From Trochalopteron elliotii (Eukaryota; Chordata; Aves; Passeriformes; Leiothrichidae): a DNA stretch of 64,000 nt. Shown here piece after piece: positions 27,261-42,302 of the stretch. The stretch covers positions 3,759,764 through 3,823,763 of the forward strand of contig JANPWX010000097.1 in NCBI GenBank assembly GCA_024734555.1. Direction: 5' to 3'. The notes below the pieces were generated by a model, which saw nothing but the letters and a program-made list of their open reading frames with translations, was not told the DNA's origin and made no database searches. Position 1 is the first letter of the stretch. Each line of letters opens with the position of its first letter. Position numbers and translations under genes: made by a program.

Positions 27261-30200
27261 CTGAAGCAAGGAGCAGAGAGTGGATGAGTGGGATTCCAAG
27301 GCTGGTCAGGGCAATTAAAGGCCATTGGTGCAGTGAGGGTCCTCACAGTGCAGCCTGTACCTTGAGTAAAGATGCATCTGAAAATCTGAGGTCAAGCCAG
27401 GTCACACAGTTACTCACACAAAAGATGAAGCTTTATTGCATTATGGCTTTAGCCATAATTTACTGATGAGCAAGGAAGGTTCACATAAGTGCCTAAAAGC
27501 ATTACAGGGGGTGTGAAATCTGCCCTGGGAAGAAAATTTCACACTACTTCACATTCTAAAACTTCTTTTGAGAAAATGGACTCATTGGAATGAACCATGC
27601 AAGAGAAGCTGCAGAAAACTGGACACATAACTGTTCTCATTATCAGCCATGAAGGTATCTGTATTCATGGAACTTTGCTAGCAAATGTGAGCTGGTGTTA
27701 CTAAGTGTTTAGTCAATATTCTAAATGCATTTAACAAAGTGAAGACTGCAATATTACGAATTTATAGTTTCCTCCTAACTGAATGCAATAAATTTCCTTT
27801 CTTCTGGACATTTAAAGCACAGAATTATCTAATCTACAAGTGGGAGGAAGTGAGAAATTGAAAGCATCCAAACTGGTAAAGCAGAATTAAAAACAGTCAT
27901 ATGAAATTTAAATGATACATGAACTTATTAAAGCAGTGGGCATTTAGTCTAGTCTCATACTTCCTGTTGTTATGATTTTACTGTGTAAGGGAATAGAATA
28001 TTCATTAATTCCTATGTTTCTGCATCCTTTCTATGCGTTGGTTTTACAGCACTGGGATGCCAAAGCACATCTCACAGCCCTGTATGTTCATAGCTACTAA
28101 ACACAGGCAGGACTGGCAGACAAGGAGGCTTAGTGTATTGAAATTTTCTGATATATCTGGCCTGTGTGGTCTAAAGGACTCAGAAACTTCTGTCATTCCA
28201 ATCCAGACTTTTCTGAGATATTAAATTTAATTGGTGAAGACAATAGGTACAGCTGAGTATAAATCAATGCTAGATTCCTGACTTCAGAAAGAGCAGCAAT
28301 GTCTCCAAAATAAATTCAATACACACAGCATTATGAGAAAGAATGGTAAAGTTTCTTGTGTCTTACAGATGAATGAGGTTTCATCACAAAGAACACTTCA
28401 GCTCCTTCAAAAATGTAAGAATGAAAGTAAGAACTTTTTTTACCTCCTGATCATTAAATGCTTTTTGAGTCTTTTTTGGAAATCCTGAACCTGGTGATTA
28501 TAGTGTTCTCATTCAGATTTCCACAGCATCTCAGCCTAACTCTTGTGTTCACTGATTTCCCCTTGGACACATGAGAAAGTAATTTCACTTGTTCTCCAAG
28601 TAGTCATTCTTTTAGACAATATAGACTTAAATTGTTCTTCAAAAGGTTTGGAAGTTGGCTGAAGGTCATTATCTTTCCCTAAAGCATGTATTCACAAGGT
28701 CTCGTTCATTATCCTAACCTGGAAGAAGAGTAGCCATAGTTTTCTTCTTCCAAGAAAAACTATTTTCCTTGCTTCTTTATTCTTAAGTCTGTTTTGTAGA
28801 TCATCTGGAGCTTTTCTTAGCTTTAGTTATAAATGAGGAGAATGCAGAAGTATAAAAATATTCAAAATCTTCAGATGAAACTTCACAAATCCAGGCATTT
28901 CAAAGCAGAAGTCTGAGTAAATCCAAAAGCCACTCACAGTGTCCAAGATTCCCTCATTTATTGGCAAGATGACCTAGCTGTGTGAGGTTGGCTGACAACA
29001 TCAGAAAGTTAAAATTTCTTTTCTTGTACCACCTTCAGAGGAACCCATGAGACTTTCTGGCACTCTCTGGAGGAATCTTGGAATGCCTCCAGATCATCAA
29101 TAGTGAAAGAGACAGAAAAATTCACAGCTTTATTCAGAAAAGATGATGAAAATTGAAGTTGCAAAATAATTTCACCAAGTTCAAGAACATAAAAAAGTTA
29201 AATGAATTTTCACCAGGAAAAAAATTGTAGTTTGATAACACAGGTTGGATAGCAAATTTCTTGCAGAACTCATAGCAAAAATATCAATATATTCAAAATT
29301 TATAAAGCTGTAGGCCAGGCTAACCTGTTTGAAGATATAATCTATACAGATCAAAAAAGAACCTGAGCATCCTGCTATAATTCCTCAGTCAATTGTGAGA
29401 AAAGGAATTCATGTCTTATGAAAAGGAACCATTATCAAAGAAACTGAACAAAAAAACCCTAAGAGTCCAAGGAAATTGTGCATTTATTCTGTAAGTTATT
29501 TCCCATGCTTTCAATAGCAGCCTTGAAGAGCACTGTGCTGGAGGGTTTTTTTCCTCTTATTTAATAAAAACTTTGTACTTTATGGATTTTTTAAATAAAG
29601 TAGCAATGGATACATTCTCAAGGGCAACAAACAGATTAAAGAAAAGCAAAACAATTTTCACTGTGGACATCTAGGGAAAATATTTAGAATAAAATCAACA
29701 AACAATAAAGTGGAGATCTTGCAGTTAGTGTTACTCTCCGCAACACTGCAAGCAGTATAAATGAGAAGGTGGACTTACCTTTGATATATTTCAAGAACAC
29801 TGGACAAAGATTTCATTAAACAAGCCCTATTCTGGCAAACCCAAAGCAGAAACAAAGACAGGTCATTCCAGAGGGAGTGGAATCAGTTGTTGATGCATGA
29901 ACTTTACAAATCAACAACTTTAAGAGATTAAAGGTACTAGCCCACCATAAGGTTGTTTAGGAACTAATCTCTCCTGTAAGTACTCAACAGTACAAGGGAT
30001 GGACTGGATTTGATTGGACAAAACCTATGAACAAAAAAAATAAGCAAAAGTTTTCAGTCTGTGTAACTATAGTAGACCTAACACTTCAGCAGAGACTTGC
30101 TCCAAGTTCAAAAAGAGCTTTCCAAACTTAGACATTTTAAATTTATTTATGTAAAAAACACCTGGTGAACACATAGGAAAAACTGAACAGTTTTACTCCT

Positions 30201-31615
30201 TTTGAGGACTCAGGAACAGATTTAAAACATGGAAGACTCAGTCTGTGGTCTGAGCAATGGCAGAAAATTTCATTTTAAAAAATGTGGTTTGTTTTTCTAT
30301 TTTTCCTTGAAAATTGCTAGCAAGGGAAAAACAATTATTTACTTTTTCTATTTCTTCTCCACAAGAGTTAATACTACTGATCACTGTGTAATGTGTAACA
30401 AACACACACATAGACATAGTACCCCACAAGCACGCTTAAAATATCTGTCACTAAGGACTTGAACTACTTTTTTGAAGCTTGGCCAATAGAACACGGTGGA
30501 CACTAGAATACACTGACCTAGCCAAATTAAATATACAGCAAGAACATACTTAAATTAGTTCCTGCTTCTCAAGACATAGTAATTTAATTGATTGCCCAGA
30601 TTTTACACTTTAACTATTTTACCATTCACTGACTTTACTTATATTAGTATTTAGAAACAAAGAGACAGATAAGTGATCTGTGTAAAGCTTTCTACTTTTT
30701 CATTACTCTTCAGCAACACAATTTGAGCAGCTTATTAGAAAAACATAAGAAGGTAACATATTCCAAGCCCAGCAGTCTCTAGTTTCATTGCTTTCTGGCA
30801 TTGAGTGAAGGTAATACAGCAATGATTTTGGAAAGAACACATATGCCCCCTATAGATTTAATGTATTCTTACCACAGAAAGATGGAAATAAATGAAAGGC
30901 TTATTAAGCATTGCCCAAATAGAAATTCAGTACTAGAAAAATTATATGACATCTTTCCATAGAAAAGTTTACATACACAGAAAGCAAATAGGTAATTATT
31001 CTTTAAAGCTTAAACATCCTCCTGCCAAAATCCCATTTCTTTTAAACATAATTCTTTTGGCTTGAACAACAGAGCTTTCCCCAGGAATTTCTTTTCCTGA
31101 GCAATGTTCCCTTCTTGATGCTCTATTCCTTTGTTCAGAGGCTTTCCCACACTGAGAGATGTTTAGAAACAGTGTAGCATTTAATTATGGGTTCATGGTA
31201 ATGAGTCATGCAAACTTATAGCACTACATACATGGTTTATAAAAATGTTGTTGCAATTGGCATATATTTTAAAAGATAGATCATAGAGTTTACTTCTTTC
31301 AGCAATAATGGCATGCTGTTTCGTAAATACCATTAACATTCAGTTCAGTGCACTACTATATATGTATGATTAGATTTATACAAAGGTGGGTAAACATAGG
31401 TGATAAATCTTAAATATTTAATGACTTCCACATAACTAACTATAACTGAGGAAAGAGCACTTTGTTTGGTCTTCTCTAAAAACTAGTAAACTTCAATTAA
31501 CCTGTAGTTCAGATTCCACATCTAGATTTCTATAAATTTATATGAGAGCAAGTATGACAATTCTGAATAAAGATAAAGCATGGCTTTTTATTTCAAGGTA
31601 CCTAATTCATTCTTA

Positions 31616-31729
<114 letters not shown>

Positions 31730-31767
31730 TCAGTTTCAGGTAACTATTCTCATGGCATTAGTTATTT

Positions 31768-31972
31768 ATAGAATCATAGAATATCTTGAGATATGGAAGA
31801 GATCCATAGGAATCATTGAGTCCAACTCCCTGCTCCTTGCAGAATTATGCCATATGATTAAGAGCATTGTCCCGATGCTCCTTGACCTCTGACAAGCTTG
31901 GTGCTGGGACCACATCCCCAGGGAATCTGGTCCAGTGACCAACCACCATCTCAGCAGAGAATTTAGTCCATC
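31768..31972 (-). mobile_element. CR1 3' end fragment, minus orientation
   Basis: Reads on the plus strand as AGAATCATAGAATATC..., the complement of the CR1 3' terminus, followed by GAGTCCAACTCCCTGCTCC and CCCCAGGGAATCTGGTCCAG. About 200 bp and 5'-truncated. It lies about 55 bp upstream (in transcript order) of WDR27 exon 21. Confidence 0.85.
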
Positions 31973-33088
31973 TAAGAAATAAACAGTAAATATTTGTTAG
32001 GTTATGTGAAAAAAAGCTTCACTGCACACACAAAGAGCAAAGAAGAAAGTGTGTATGTGGAGGAAGTCCCATAACCCACTCAGAGAAATGGAGCATGGCC
32101 TTGACTCCTCTCAGTGCTGTCCCAGGACAGCCATGAGCCCTTTGGTCCAGGGGTGACACCCACCAGGATGGTCAGTGAGACAGACTATCTGGGGCATCTC
32201 ACAGACTGATAGGGATTACTAAAACCAGGGTATGGCATCTATCATGTAAAGCAGAGGAAGATCTTTTTGTGATTGCACAAGTCATTATGGGATGTTCAGG
32301 GAAGAAATTAAGGGTAGTGAAAGGGAGGGAGCAAAGGTTAGTTCAACAATTAATTATAAGACATGGTTAGCCCTGGGCTAAGTGTCCAATTTCCATTGAC
32401 TTCAGAAGCAATTGCATTCATTCATCACAAGACTAATTTTGGCTTCATACTTTTAAATAATTAAATCCAGTTTAAAACCTCTGATATTTTAACATCCACA
32501 TTGGAAAATCCCAGCCTTTTTGCTGGCTAAAAACTTCTCTCTCCAGGGAATCAAACTGAAACAGCTAAAACACTTTCTTTCCTTTCCTTACCATTCACTT
32601 TCTTGATTTGGCTGAATACATCACAGAAACCTCAAGGTAATTTCCTGCAATCAGTATTTGACTGTCAGGAATCTTCTATTCATTATGAAAGCTGGTGCAT
32701 ACCTTGCTCTAAGACATGAATTAAAATGTACTGTGCAACATATTTCCCAACAAAGTCTACACATTCTCACAGTAGTTCTGTATAACTATAAAAAAAAGAG
32801 TAATGCAAAAGACAAAGACAGTAGTAGTCCAAATGACAGTATTCATTATAAGTTACAGAGCACGCTTTTTTATGCTGTAGAAATATTTGCTTGCCATCCC
32901 TTGTTTCAGTCAGCACTGGTCACAGAGTCCAAAATAAAAAGTTCTACAGACACACGCACATCTACTTAGTACATTACCCCTTTACTACAGAATACACAGA
33001 ATACAGTAAAAAACTAAAGGTAAGAAATGCAATCCATTCGTTCCTTCTCTGCCTTGAAATTTTGTCAGCAATATACTTTATTAATACG

Positions 33089-33244
33089 TGTAGCGACGCG
33101 AATTTCAGGTTTTTGAATTTGTATTGTATTTTTGTTATTGGTCTGTACTTGGTATGTTCCTTCCATCCCCCCCAATCCTACCCCTGTGGTTCCTCCTGAT
33201 GTAACCTCTCCCCCTTCCCTTCCCCATTGGGTCGGTGTTTCCCA

Positions 33245-33275
<31 letters not shown>

Positions 33276-33485
33276 CTCTCTCTCCATGCTTCCCCCATGC
33301 TGAGAAGGGGCTCTGGCAAAGCCCCTTCCACATGGCTGCACTGAATAAACACCTTCCCTAACAAGAGAGAGCACGCTTCCTTCATTCAAGCCTGAACCAC
33401 GCACAGCCTGCTGAGCTGAAGGACCCACACGAACTGTTTCTGTGGTCTGGGGATTCCTGCTAGCTGGCAATAGCACCCCACCACA
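33089..33485 (+). mobile_element. Probable solo LTR of an endogenous retrovirus
   Basis: About 400 bp starting TGTAGCGACGCG and ending CACCCCACCACA. It is CpG- and C-rich relative to the intron, includes a CT microsatellite (33247-33273) and an AATAAA at about 33344 followed by a short R/U5-like stretch. TG...CA ends and an internal polyadenylation signal fit an LTR. I cannot assign the family with certainty and see no target-site duplication. Confidence 0.6.
33247..33284. repeat. (CT)n microsatellite in LTR
   Basis: About thirteen CT units with a short CCA interruption, inside the LTR at 33089-33485. It creates Ser-Leu and Arg-Glu spurious frames. Confidence 0.9.
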
Positions 33486-36038
33486 AAAGAAACATCTACA
33501 AATACATACATCTGTATCTTCAAACTACATTTGCTACTGAATATTGATAAAGACAAGAAAATATAAACTAGTTGGGATAATATGCAAGCTGAATTTTATT
33601 TGTCACTTTGTTTAGACTATAGTCCATCAATTTATGATAGTCTATTATTTATGAGAATCTGATGCAAAAAGCAGCATATTGCCGCACACTCTTGAAACTA
33701 TCCTTTCATTTGATAGACAAATCTCTTTCTTCTGCCCCATCAGTCTCCTCATCCACCACTGTAGTCCCTTCTCATTTTTTTCTAGATTAACTACTTGGCA
33801 ACCTTCACATAAAATTTGGCCTCAGGAAGGATATGGTTCTACAGAATCCCTCTTTCCTTCACTGATTCCATATGAGCACCATTTATGTCATCCAAGAAGT
33901 GCAGATGGCTTATGCTAAAGGCATTGATCAATAGACATATCAGAAAGCACTCCATATCTTCTGGTGATCTTCTACTTTCCCAACATTGTAACTATGGTTA
34001 GGAAAACGTTAACTGACTGAAACTTCAGTGTTATCCATTACATTTTCCAGTGTGCACACCAAGTAGACATCCTAACTAATGGAAAAAGAATTTTGAAATA
34101 AATTTTAAAAATCTGAAATTTTTGCTGTTACTGTGAAAATGAGTGTACTCTATAACTGTGCTAGCAGAACATAATACCATCCAAATATCTGTGGCCCACA
34201 ATGAAAGATTCCTGTTCAAAGAATATGTTTTGCAGGATTACAAACATATTATTAACACTAAAGCGCTGAATCTTTGTGGTCTGATCTCAAATTGCCATCT
34301 ATTTTGGTATCTCAGATATTCCTAAACTTCAAGACAGGAAGATGATTTTGATATTGCAATCAATTCATTTTACAATGTCTCTTAAAATTCAGTATAAAAA
34401 GCAATGGACTGTTATAACAAGCTTAATCAACATGCTGAAGTTTGAGATGAATTTCACACATTGACAATTGCAAACAATCTCTAGAACAGAGAACAAAAGA
34501 ACAATTTAAAATCAAAGTCATTACATGGCAAATTATATATACTTGCTTACAGCTGTTTCTGTCTAAAATCAAAAATAACAGAACATCATGCTGATCATCT
34601 AGGTTTCTAAGATATCCTATATATTTTATAATTTGCTAACAGGTTTCTCCTATATTTAATCAGAACATACATTCCCTATTGTCTCCCAAGACCCTCAAAA
34701 TAGATCTTTTAAAATTCATTTAAATAATAAGTTTTATGATTATGCCCACTTACTATTGTCCAGGTGGAATCACAAAACATTCTTGGAACATGAGAACTGA
34801 TTTGCATGAATCTAAGCTAGAAAATGCACTTCAAGAATATCTATATGCTGCAATCACACAATGAGACTAAGAATACTCCAAAGGAAAGCCTTCATAAATT
34901 CTGGGGTGTAGGCACTGGATCTTCAGCATGAACTGTTTCTCTCCACAGATTTGTTTCCATTGAATCATGTCTCATCACTGGAGAACCTTAGATTCCAGTG
35001 TGTTTCATACTTTAAACAGGATGTAGTTTGCACACAGGATTCTGCACATTTTTCAAAGTCTATAAAATATTTTAGCATATCATCCTAAAGAAAATGCAGG
35101 GTTATATTTACTCTAATAACTTTAAAGTATCCAATGTAATAAAATAGTTGATGTGCAATTTTGCTATTGACTTCTCTAAAGTATTAGTTTTATATAACTG
35201 AAAAAAAATAGAGAACCTTGATGTATAATTGTCCCCCAAAATGGTCAGTTTTCTTTGCTGCACCACATACATCTAGTTTTTTTTCCCAAGTGAGTACTTA
35301 CCCACAGCTTTAAAGTTTTTTGATTAAATAACCTGAAGGCACTAAGCTGACCCAGCAAAAAGAAAAGCCAGAAGTTTAAGCCTATATGCATTACAAACAG
35401 TACTGAAGTAGTTAGCACAATTTTAAGTGTTTTACCAGATCATATCTATAAGGAAAACCCACAAAGAGTTCTACAACAGTAATAACAAGGAACTGTTTTA
35501 AACCCACAGAAGCAAGGACTTTCCAACTGGGAATGAAGCACCACATTCAACCGGACCTAACACAGCAGGCATTCCAGAACATATGGTACCATAAAAACTA
35601 CAAACACTCAAATCAGTCTTCAAGGAAGAAAGAAGAGCAAGGATGAGGGGTTTTAAGTCATCTATTCTATTGTAGTACTGAGAATTTTTTTTTTTTGGCT
35701 GCTGTTTCCAAAGTCTCAGAATAAATCACACAGTGTCAGACTGAGCTTCAGAAGAGAACACTTATATAAGGAAAAATTCCTGTTTAACTGCAGTGTTACA
35801 GTCTAGCACAAGTAAGGAAAAAGATAATAAAAGATAATAAACACTTCTTTAATAGCAAGATCATTCAATCAATCTCACTTCTCCCTCCTTTACACTAGAG
35901 AACAAATGAAATCTGTATGGACCTATCACACAGACTCATGTTCTTGCCCATCCTCCTGAACATATAAAAACTTATCATTTACTGTCAATTCTACTTTCAG
36001 CCTCTGATTTCTTTGTTGACAATGTTGTAGTGGTACTA

Positions 36039-36493
<455 letters not shown>

Positions 36494-36591
36494 AAGAATA
36501 GAACTCATTTACTGCTGAAAGGCTGGTAATCTCCACTGCTGAAGTCATGGGAAATTTCTGTACCAATTTGCAAACACTCCTCTGTTTGTAT
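36494..36591 (-). CDS. WDR27: WDR27 coding exon 19 (3' boundary uncertain)
   Basis: Residues 640-673. Encodes YKQRSVCKLVQKF and ITSLSAVNEFYS, matching human YKQKSKSKLICRL and MTSLSAVNDFYS. The acceptor tctttgcag is clear. Two donors are possible. TTCTT followed by gtatcc keeps AVNEFYS and phase 1 but is a weak donor site. GCA followed by gtaaat ends the exon at 36513 in phase 0, and then needs a different acceptor downstream. The longer form is given because it keeps conserved residues. Confidence 0.75.
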
Positions 36592-37372
36592 CTGCAAAGA
36601 ATATCAAATGAATGCTAGTGTTAATGAAGTAAGTTATGATTTGTAGTCACCAGTAAACTCCCACTGGAACCACAAATCAAAACGCTTTCTTTCATCATTA
36701 AAAATTAAAGCGACAGATCTTTTGCCTTATTGTTGAACTCTACTAAAAAGCTTGGTAACCAAACTCATTTGGATCAAAAAACCCATGACATTCATATACA
36801 AATGACTAATATTCCATCAACACAAAACACTAAAATAATCCAGCATGTATACTGAAAATGTTGAAGAGAGAAAAATCTGTAAAGTACCTATCTTCAGAAA
36901 GCAGATATGCCACTGCTTTCAGTGTAGCATTTAATGTGCTGATGATAAGGCAACCAGGAAGAAAATGAGGAGAAAACAGTGAGGAAAGAATGAAAACAGT
37001 GAGGAAAGAATAATTTCAACTTAGATGGGAGGGAAATAAGGGGCTGATGACACACTACCAAAGACATTTTGCTTTCCAACATACACAAAACTCTCTAAGG
37101 TCCTGTGGGTTACCTGCCAGCTCCATGCAGAGGTGGCAAACATGCCCAAACCTCTAAAATGGCTTCAGTCTTTTTTATATTAAACAACACAAAACTGTGT
37201 TGTTATTCAATGTAATTAGAACTTTCTGTTTACTGAAATATATTCACATAGGCAACATGGATATATTCTTACAGTAAACAGAAAACAGAACTCTATGGAT
37301 ATGTGGGGCAAGAAGTGTGTGATTTTCACAGAAGTCACATAAGGAACACAGTTAATAACAACTGTACTGGGT

Positions 37373-37501
37373 CTGGTTGGGGTGGAGTTAAATGTCTTCA
37401 TAGTGGCTTGTATGGTGCTGTGGTTTAGACTTGATATCAAAACAGCATTTATAACACACCAGGGTTTTAGCCATTGCTGGACACTATCTGCATAGTGTTA
37501 A
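37373..37501 (+). mobile_element. Truncated ERVL-type LTR fragment
   Basis: Starts TGTACTGGGTCTGGTTGGG and follows the first about 130 bp of the same LTR family as the copy at 60493-61067, with more substitutions. The rest of the LTR is missing. It lies in the intron between exons 18 and 19, in the same orientation as the other copy. Confidence 0.75.
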
Positions 37502-38258
37502 AATAATTCCTGTGTACAGTTAATGTTATACTTGCACATTAGCACGTCTGTCTAATGAAAGTGCAAAAGTCTACACATGACATACTGTAGGAATCATTAC
37601 TGTTTCTTTCCAACAATGCTAAAAGTTTGCAAAACTGAGATCATTTGACAAAAGCAATATGGTTGTCAGCCAGATCTGTTCAAAAGAAAAATGTTTAGTG
37701 ACTTGGGTTTTGCCTTTTGTTGTTATTCTCTAACAATGGTCTGCTGATCTTTTCAGATGGACATCAGAACTACTTTAGCAGTGATGGTGAAGCAGAAGGT
37801 AATATACAGATAATATGGTTTTGCAACTTAATCCAAGAACCTTTTGTAGTTTCCATAAGTACTTTATTCAAACAAACTAAAAAATACACTGCACTAGACT
37901 TCAAGAGCAAAAGATTTCTCTCAATTTTTGGGTAAATTTACCCAAGCTACCTTTAAATAAGCTGACTGATATAACAGTCTATTGAAGGCAGTATGAAGTT
38001 TCCTTTACTCCAATTTACCCTGCTGAAAAGACTGATTAAAACAGTTAAGTTGTTCCCAAATGCAAGAACAATTGTTTGAATTGGTTGAAGTATCTTGCTT
38101 CCATGCTGCTGACTGCTACACAGATAAATACCTCACAGGGCATGGCCAGGTAGAGTTTCACATAGAAAGCAAATCAAAAAACAGTAAACTGAGATTCATC
38201 AAATACAAGTTATGAGAAAACTGAACCAAAGTAACAGAGGGAGGAAAAGAGTACTCAC

Positions 38259-38262
<4 letters not shown>

Positions 38263-38296
<34 letters not shown>

Positions 38297-38335
38297 AAAA
38301 GGAATTTTAGTATATTAAGAATTTTTTTTTTTTTT
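38263..38335. repeat. A32 tract followed by T14 tract
   Basis: Thirty-two A (38263-38294), a short spacer, then fourteen T (38322-38335). The two runs can pair with one another. The A run may be the tail of a retroposed insertion whose body is unrecognised, or an assembly-sensitive homopolymer. Confidence 0.9.
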
Positions 38336-38932
38336 GTACACAATGCATTTGCTACATGCCCTATACATGTTCAATTCAAAGTGCAACTCATTTAAAATTC
38401 AGACAGGTATTGTGGACACACTGAGCTGGATGCTGTACACTCATTCTTGTCTCTTAGAAATCAAAGTTTATGTAGCAATTTGGGTTACATTTTATTGGTT
38501 CATTAATACCCCCATAAACTAAGGATTAATGAGTAAAACAAACTAGGTAAGCAGATTATGGAAGAAAACTATTACATATTTCTGTCTGACCATTTAACGT
38601 TTCAGTGAAATTCCACACACCAGGTTCATGCCTCAATCCAGGAAAGCACTCTTATTCCTAAATATATTTCAACTTGTGCTTAGTATGTTTTTCTGTGGAG
38701 CAGCAAAACTACCAAGGAAATAGAGGCAGAAAATGGACCAGTTTTTCCCATCTAAGGATGCAGCCTAATACTGTCTAATATCACCAACAGACAGGACATA
38801 CCTTTCACAATATCAACTAAGATTTCAGTGTTGTAGCACTAATTCTTTTTGTTCTTCCATTAAAAACAAAGATATTTTGCAGGTCGCTTTTATCATTTCT
38901 TCAACTTTTTATCTTCTGTAATATTTTTGCCC

Positions 38933-38964
38933 CCTCACCTCACCTCACCTCACCTCACCTCACC
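38933..38964. repeat. (CCTCA)n pentanucleotide array
   Basis: About six uninterrupted CCTCA units about 70 bp beyond the donor of WDR27 exon 18, in the intron. On the transcribed strand it is TGAGG repeats, G-rich and close to the splice donor. Confidence 0.9.
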
Positions 38965-39031
38965 ACACACAAAATCCCCAATCAAATTGTATGAGTACTT
39001 TCACTGGTTTGTTAATGAGAAGTGAACTCAC

Positions 39032-39165
39032 CGTTTTAGGTCATCCTTGGTTGTGTCTAGATGGAAACTTAAGAGATGAAATTCAGCTCCACAACACAGC
39101 AATATAAATGTATCTATAAAATAAAACTGTGCAAAGCGTACAGTCTTATGGAACTTCTCTTTACC
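39032..39165 (-). CDS. WDR27: WDR27 coding exon 18
   Basis: Residues 596-640. Encodes AQFYFIDTFILLCCGAEF, HLLSFHLDTTKDDLKR, against human AQFYYIDAFILLSSGPEF / QLLRYHIDTCKDEIKR. Acceptor atgtttcag, donor AAACG followed by gtgagt, phase 2 out. A pentanucleotide CCTCA array lies about 70 bp beyond its donor. Confidence 0.93.
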
Positions 39166-39894
<729 letters not shown>

Positions 39895-40895
39895 TTAATA
39901 AATGTCCTGGGCTTATTTTATTGTTTTAACATAATTATGCACAACATTAAAATACATTCTAAGTATAGGTTTCAAATGGTTGAATTAAAACTGGTAACAG
40001 TAAACCAGCTATGGAAAATTTCTTCCACCAAAAACCACAGGAAGAACACTTAATGAAAGAACTCTCATTAATAAAGAGACAAAGATAATTCTAACTCTAA
40101 TTTTTCAAAGTTATTGGAAGAACACTTTCAAGAAATATCCTTGAAATTAAATTTAATCAAAGATTCAGTATTGAAAAAAAATCTGAGTATTATATTATAA
40201 TTAAATTTTATATTAAACACAGTCTGGAAACCCCTTAAGACATCAAAAATAGTTGAAATACTTTGTTTTATTTATTAACCTTTTATTACTGAGCTAGCTA
40301 TCTTTGTCAAAATAAAATGAGCATGCCACTTCAATGGCTTGTTAAAAACAAGATTGTAAACTTACAAAGAAAGCACTTTAAAAGCCAGAAACAATATTCA
40401 AAAGCTAAAATTGTTAATTTGATCTAACATTATGTTGAAGCTAATAAAAAAGATCAAAAAGAATATGCCAATCAAATTTTACAGACTTTGATGCATGTTA
40501 TTGTTATTTGTTAGATGAAGTCTTATGAATTTCATCTAGCCTTAAAACATTCAAAGTTCTTATGCTGCCCTCTTGTGCATGTTTTATCTTTAGTCAACAG
40601 AAGTTTATATTAAAAAAACAGTTTGTTTTAAATTATGGGAAGGCTATTAAATATATCGCAGTAATTGAGATATTTCATTTTGTAGACATATGTCTACAAA
40701 AAGTCTTATACATGAGATATTTTAATTCCCAGTTGCCAAACAGCTGTAAAATTTTCACCACAAAAATGCACAGATACTGCACAAATACATATGTAAGTAT
40801 TATTCTTATTTTGTTTACAACACAAAGCTTTATTTAAAGGCTTTGATTTTCTAAAAATATTTGGAAGCCTTGAATAATCTGAATTAAAGAAAAAA

Positions 40896-40962
40896 AACCA
40901 ATAAAACAAACAAACAAACAAAAACCAAAAACCAAAACCAACCAAACAAAAAAAACCCCACA
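40896..40962. repeat. A/C-rich low-complexity tract
   Basis: AAAC-type repeats with CCAAAA variants in the intron between exons 16 and 17. It causes the Phe/Gly/Cys-rich spurious frames on the minus strand. Confidence 0.85.
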
Positions 40963-42213
40963 ACAGAATATACAAAACAATATTCCAAAGTAGTAAGGAA
41001 CCTGAGAAACTTTAGGAAAATCTGAGGTTTGGAAAATTGGAAGACCCACACAAAAAGCTTAAGAATCTCTTCTCTCCAGGCCCCTCAGTCCCAAAGCACA
41101 GTAAAGGAGACGCCAGCTGGCTTGAAAGAGCCCAGTAAAATTCAAAACAGGCATTACTCAGGGTTCCCCAGTTCTGGAGCATATTGAGAAGAATAGCAGC
41201 TGGTTTTGTATAAAGACTTCTTTGGAAAGGCCATGCTGGCTGTAACTCTTTACAGCTGTTCAACATTACCTGCACTTCACTACAGGACACAGACACCTGA
41301 AGAGTCACCACTGAAGAAGAATGCAGAACTACTTAAAACTGTAACTGAACCCTTCAGGGAACAAGACTGAATAAATTAGGCTAACAGCAAAACTGTTGTT
41401 GCACCTTTCCTCTGATGCTGCCTTATAAAGACACAACTTTGATACGCAGCAAAATTCAGATGTTAATGCTGCCTTGAAACTGAAATTTTTTAGTGGAATA
41501 GATACAATTTCCATTTCTTGAAAAAAAAAAAGAAAATTTTATATTGCCATTGATTGCAGCTCTAAGTAAGAATAATGCATCAAGGTTTTTCATGAAAATG
41601 CATATGTTGTGACACTTCTAAAACAAGAGCATCAAAAGTAGAAAGTAAACAGGTGACCACTTGGTAATCTGAATAGCACAGAAAAACAATGTGAATGAAA
41701 AAAGCAGGCAACTAATGGTTTGTGATTCCTAATCCCATGCACAACTTTACCTGGCAGCTCAACATTTATGTTGCTTTTGAAAAGAACTATATGCACAGTA
41801 GAATGTGGTTTACATTGCTTTTCAGACTTGTGCATCATTAAAAAAAGACAAAAATTATCAAAGACATCAATGAAATAAATCAGTGAAAATCTTAAGAACT
41901 TGCTATTGTAGAAGAAAAAGACCCCATTACTCTGTCCACAAGGTATATTTTCATCAATCTCCTCACACAAGAAGGATAATATCAGTAATGCTGCCTCCTT
42001 AATGTCACAACTTCTTCCACTAAATATAATGAAAATTACTCAAAAACTGTTTTCACAAATCAGTTGTCAGAATTATTTACTTAGAAATAATTCTCTAAAA
42101 CATGTTTAAGTGGTCTGGTTTTAATACTGGTTAGTGTCAGCTAGTAAAAAAATTCATTTTCCATTATGAGCCTTCACAGAAAATTCATTTAGCAGGACTG
42201 ATTTAAAGTCATT

Positions 42214-42302
42214 TATAACATATAACATATAACATATAACATAGTCATATAACATATATATGTAACAACACATAACATGTATATAACATATAACATAGTC
42301 AT
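42214..42302. repeat. ATAACAT tandem array
   Basis: Repeats of TATAACA, first regular and then interrupted by TAGTCAT and TATATATG variants; the TAACATAGTCAT block recurs at both ends. AT-rich minisatellite in an intron. Confidence 0.9.

Larger units (their letters stand above)
36592..39031 (-). other. WDR27 intron between exons 18 and 19
   Basis: 2.4 kb with the truncated ERVL LTR (37373-37501), A32/T14 tracts and the CCTCA array. No other feature recognised. Confidence 0.75.

Noticed and set aside
33065..33476. Overlapping frames rich in Arg-Glu or Ser-Leu
   Set aside because: They come from the CT microsatellite and LTR sequence.
40706..41049. Phe/Cys/Gly-rich minus-strand frames resembling membrane proteins
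   Set aside because: They are translations of the A/C-rich low-complexity tract.
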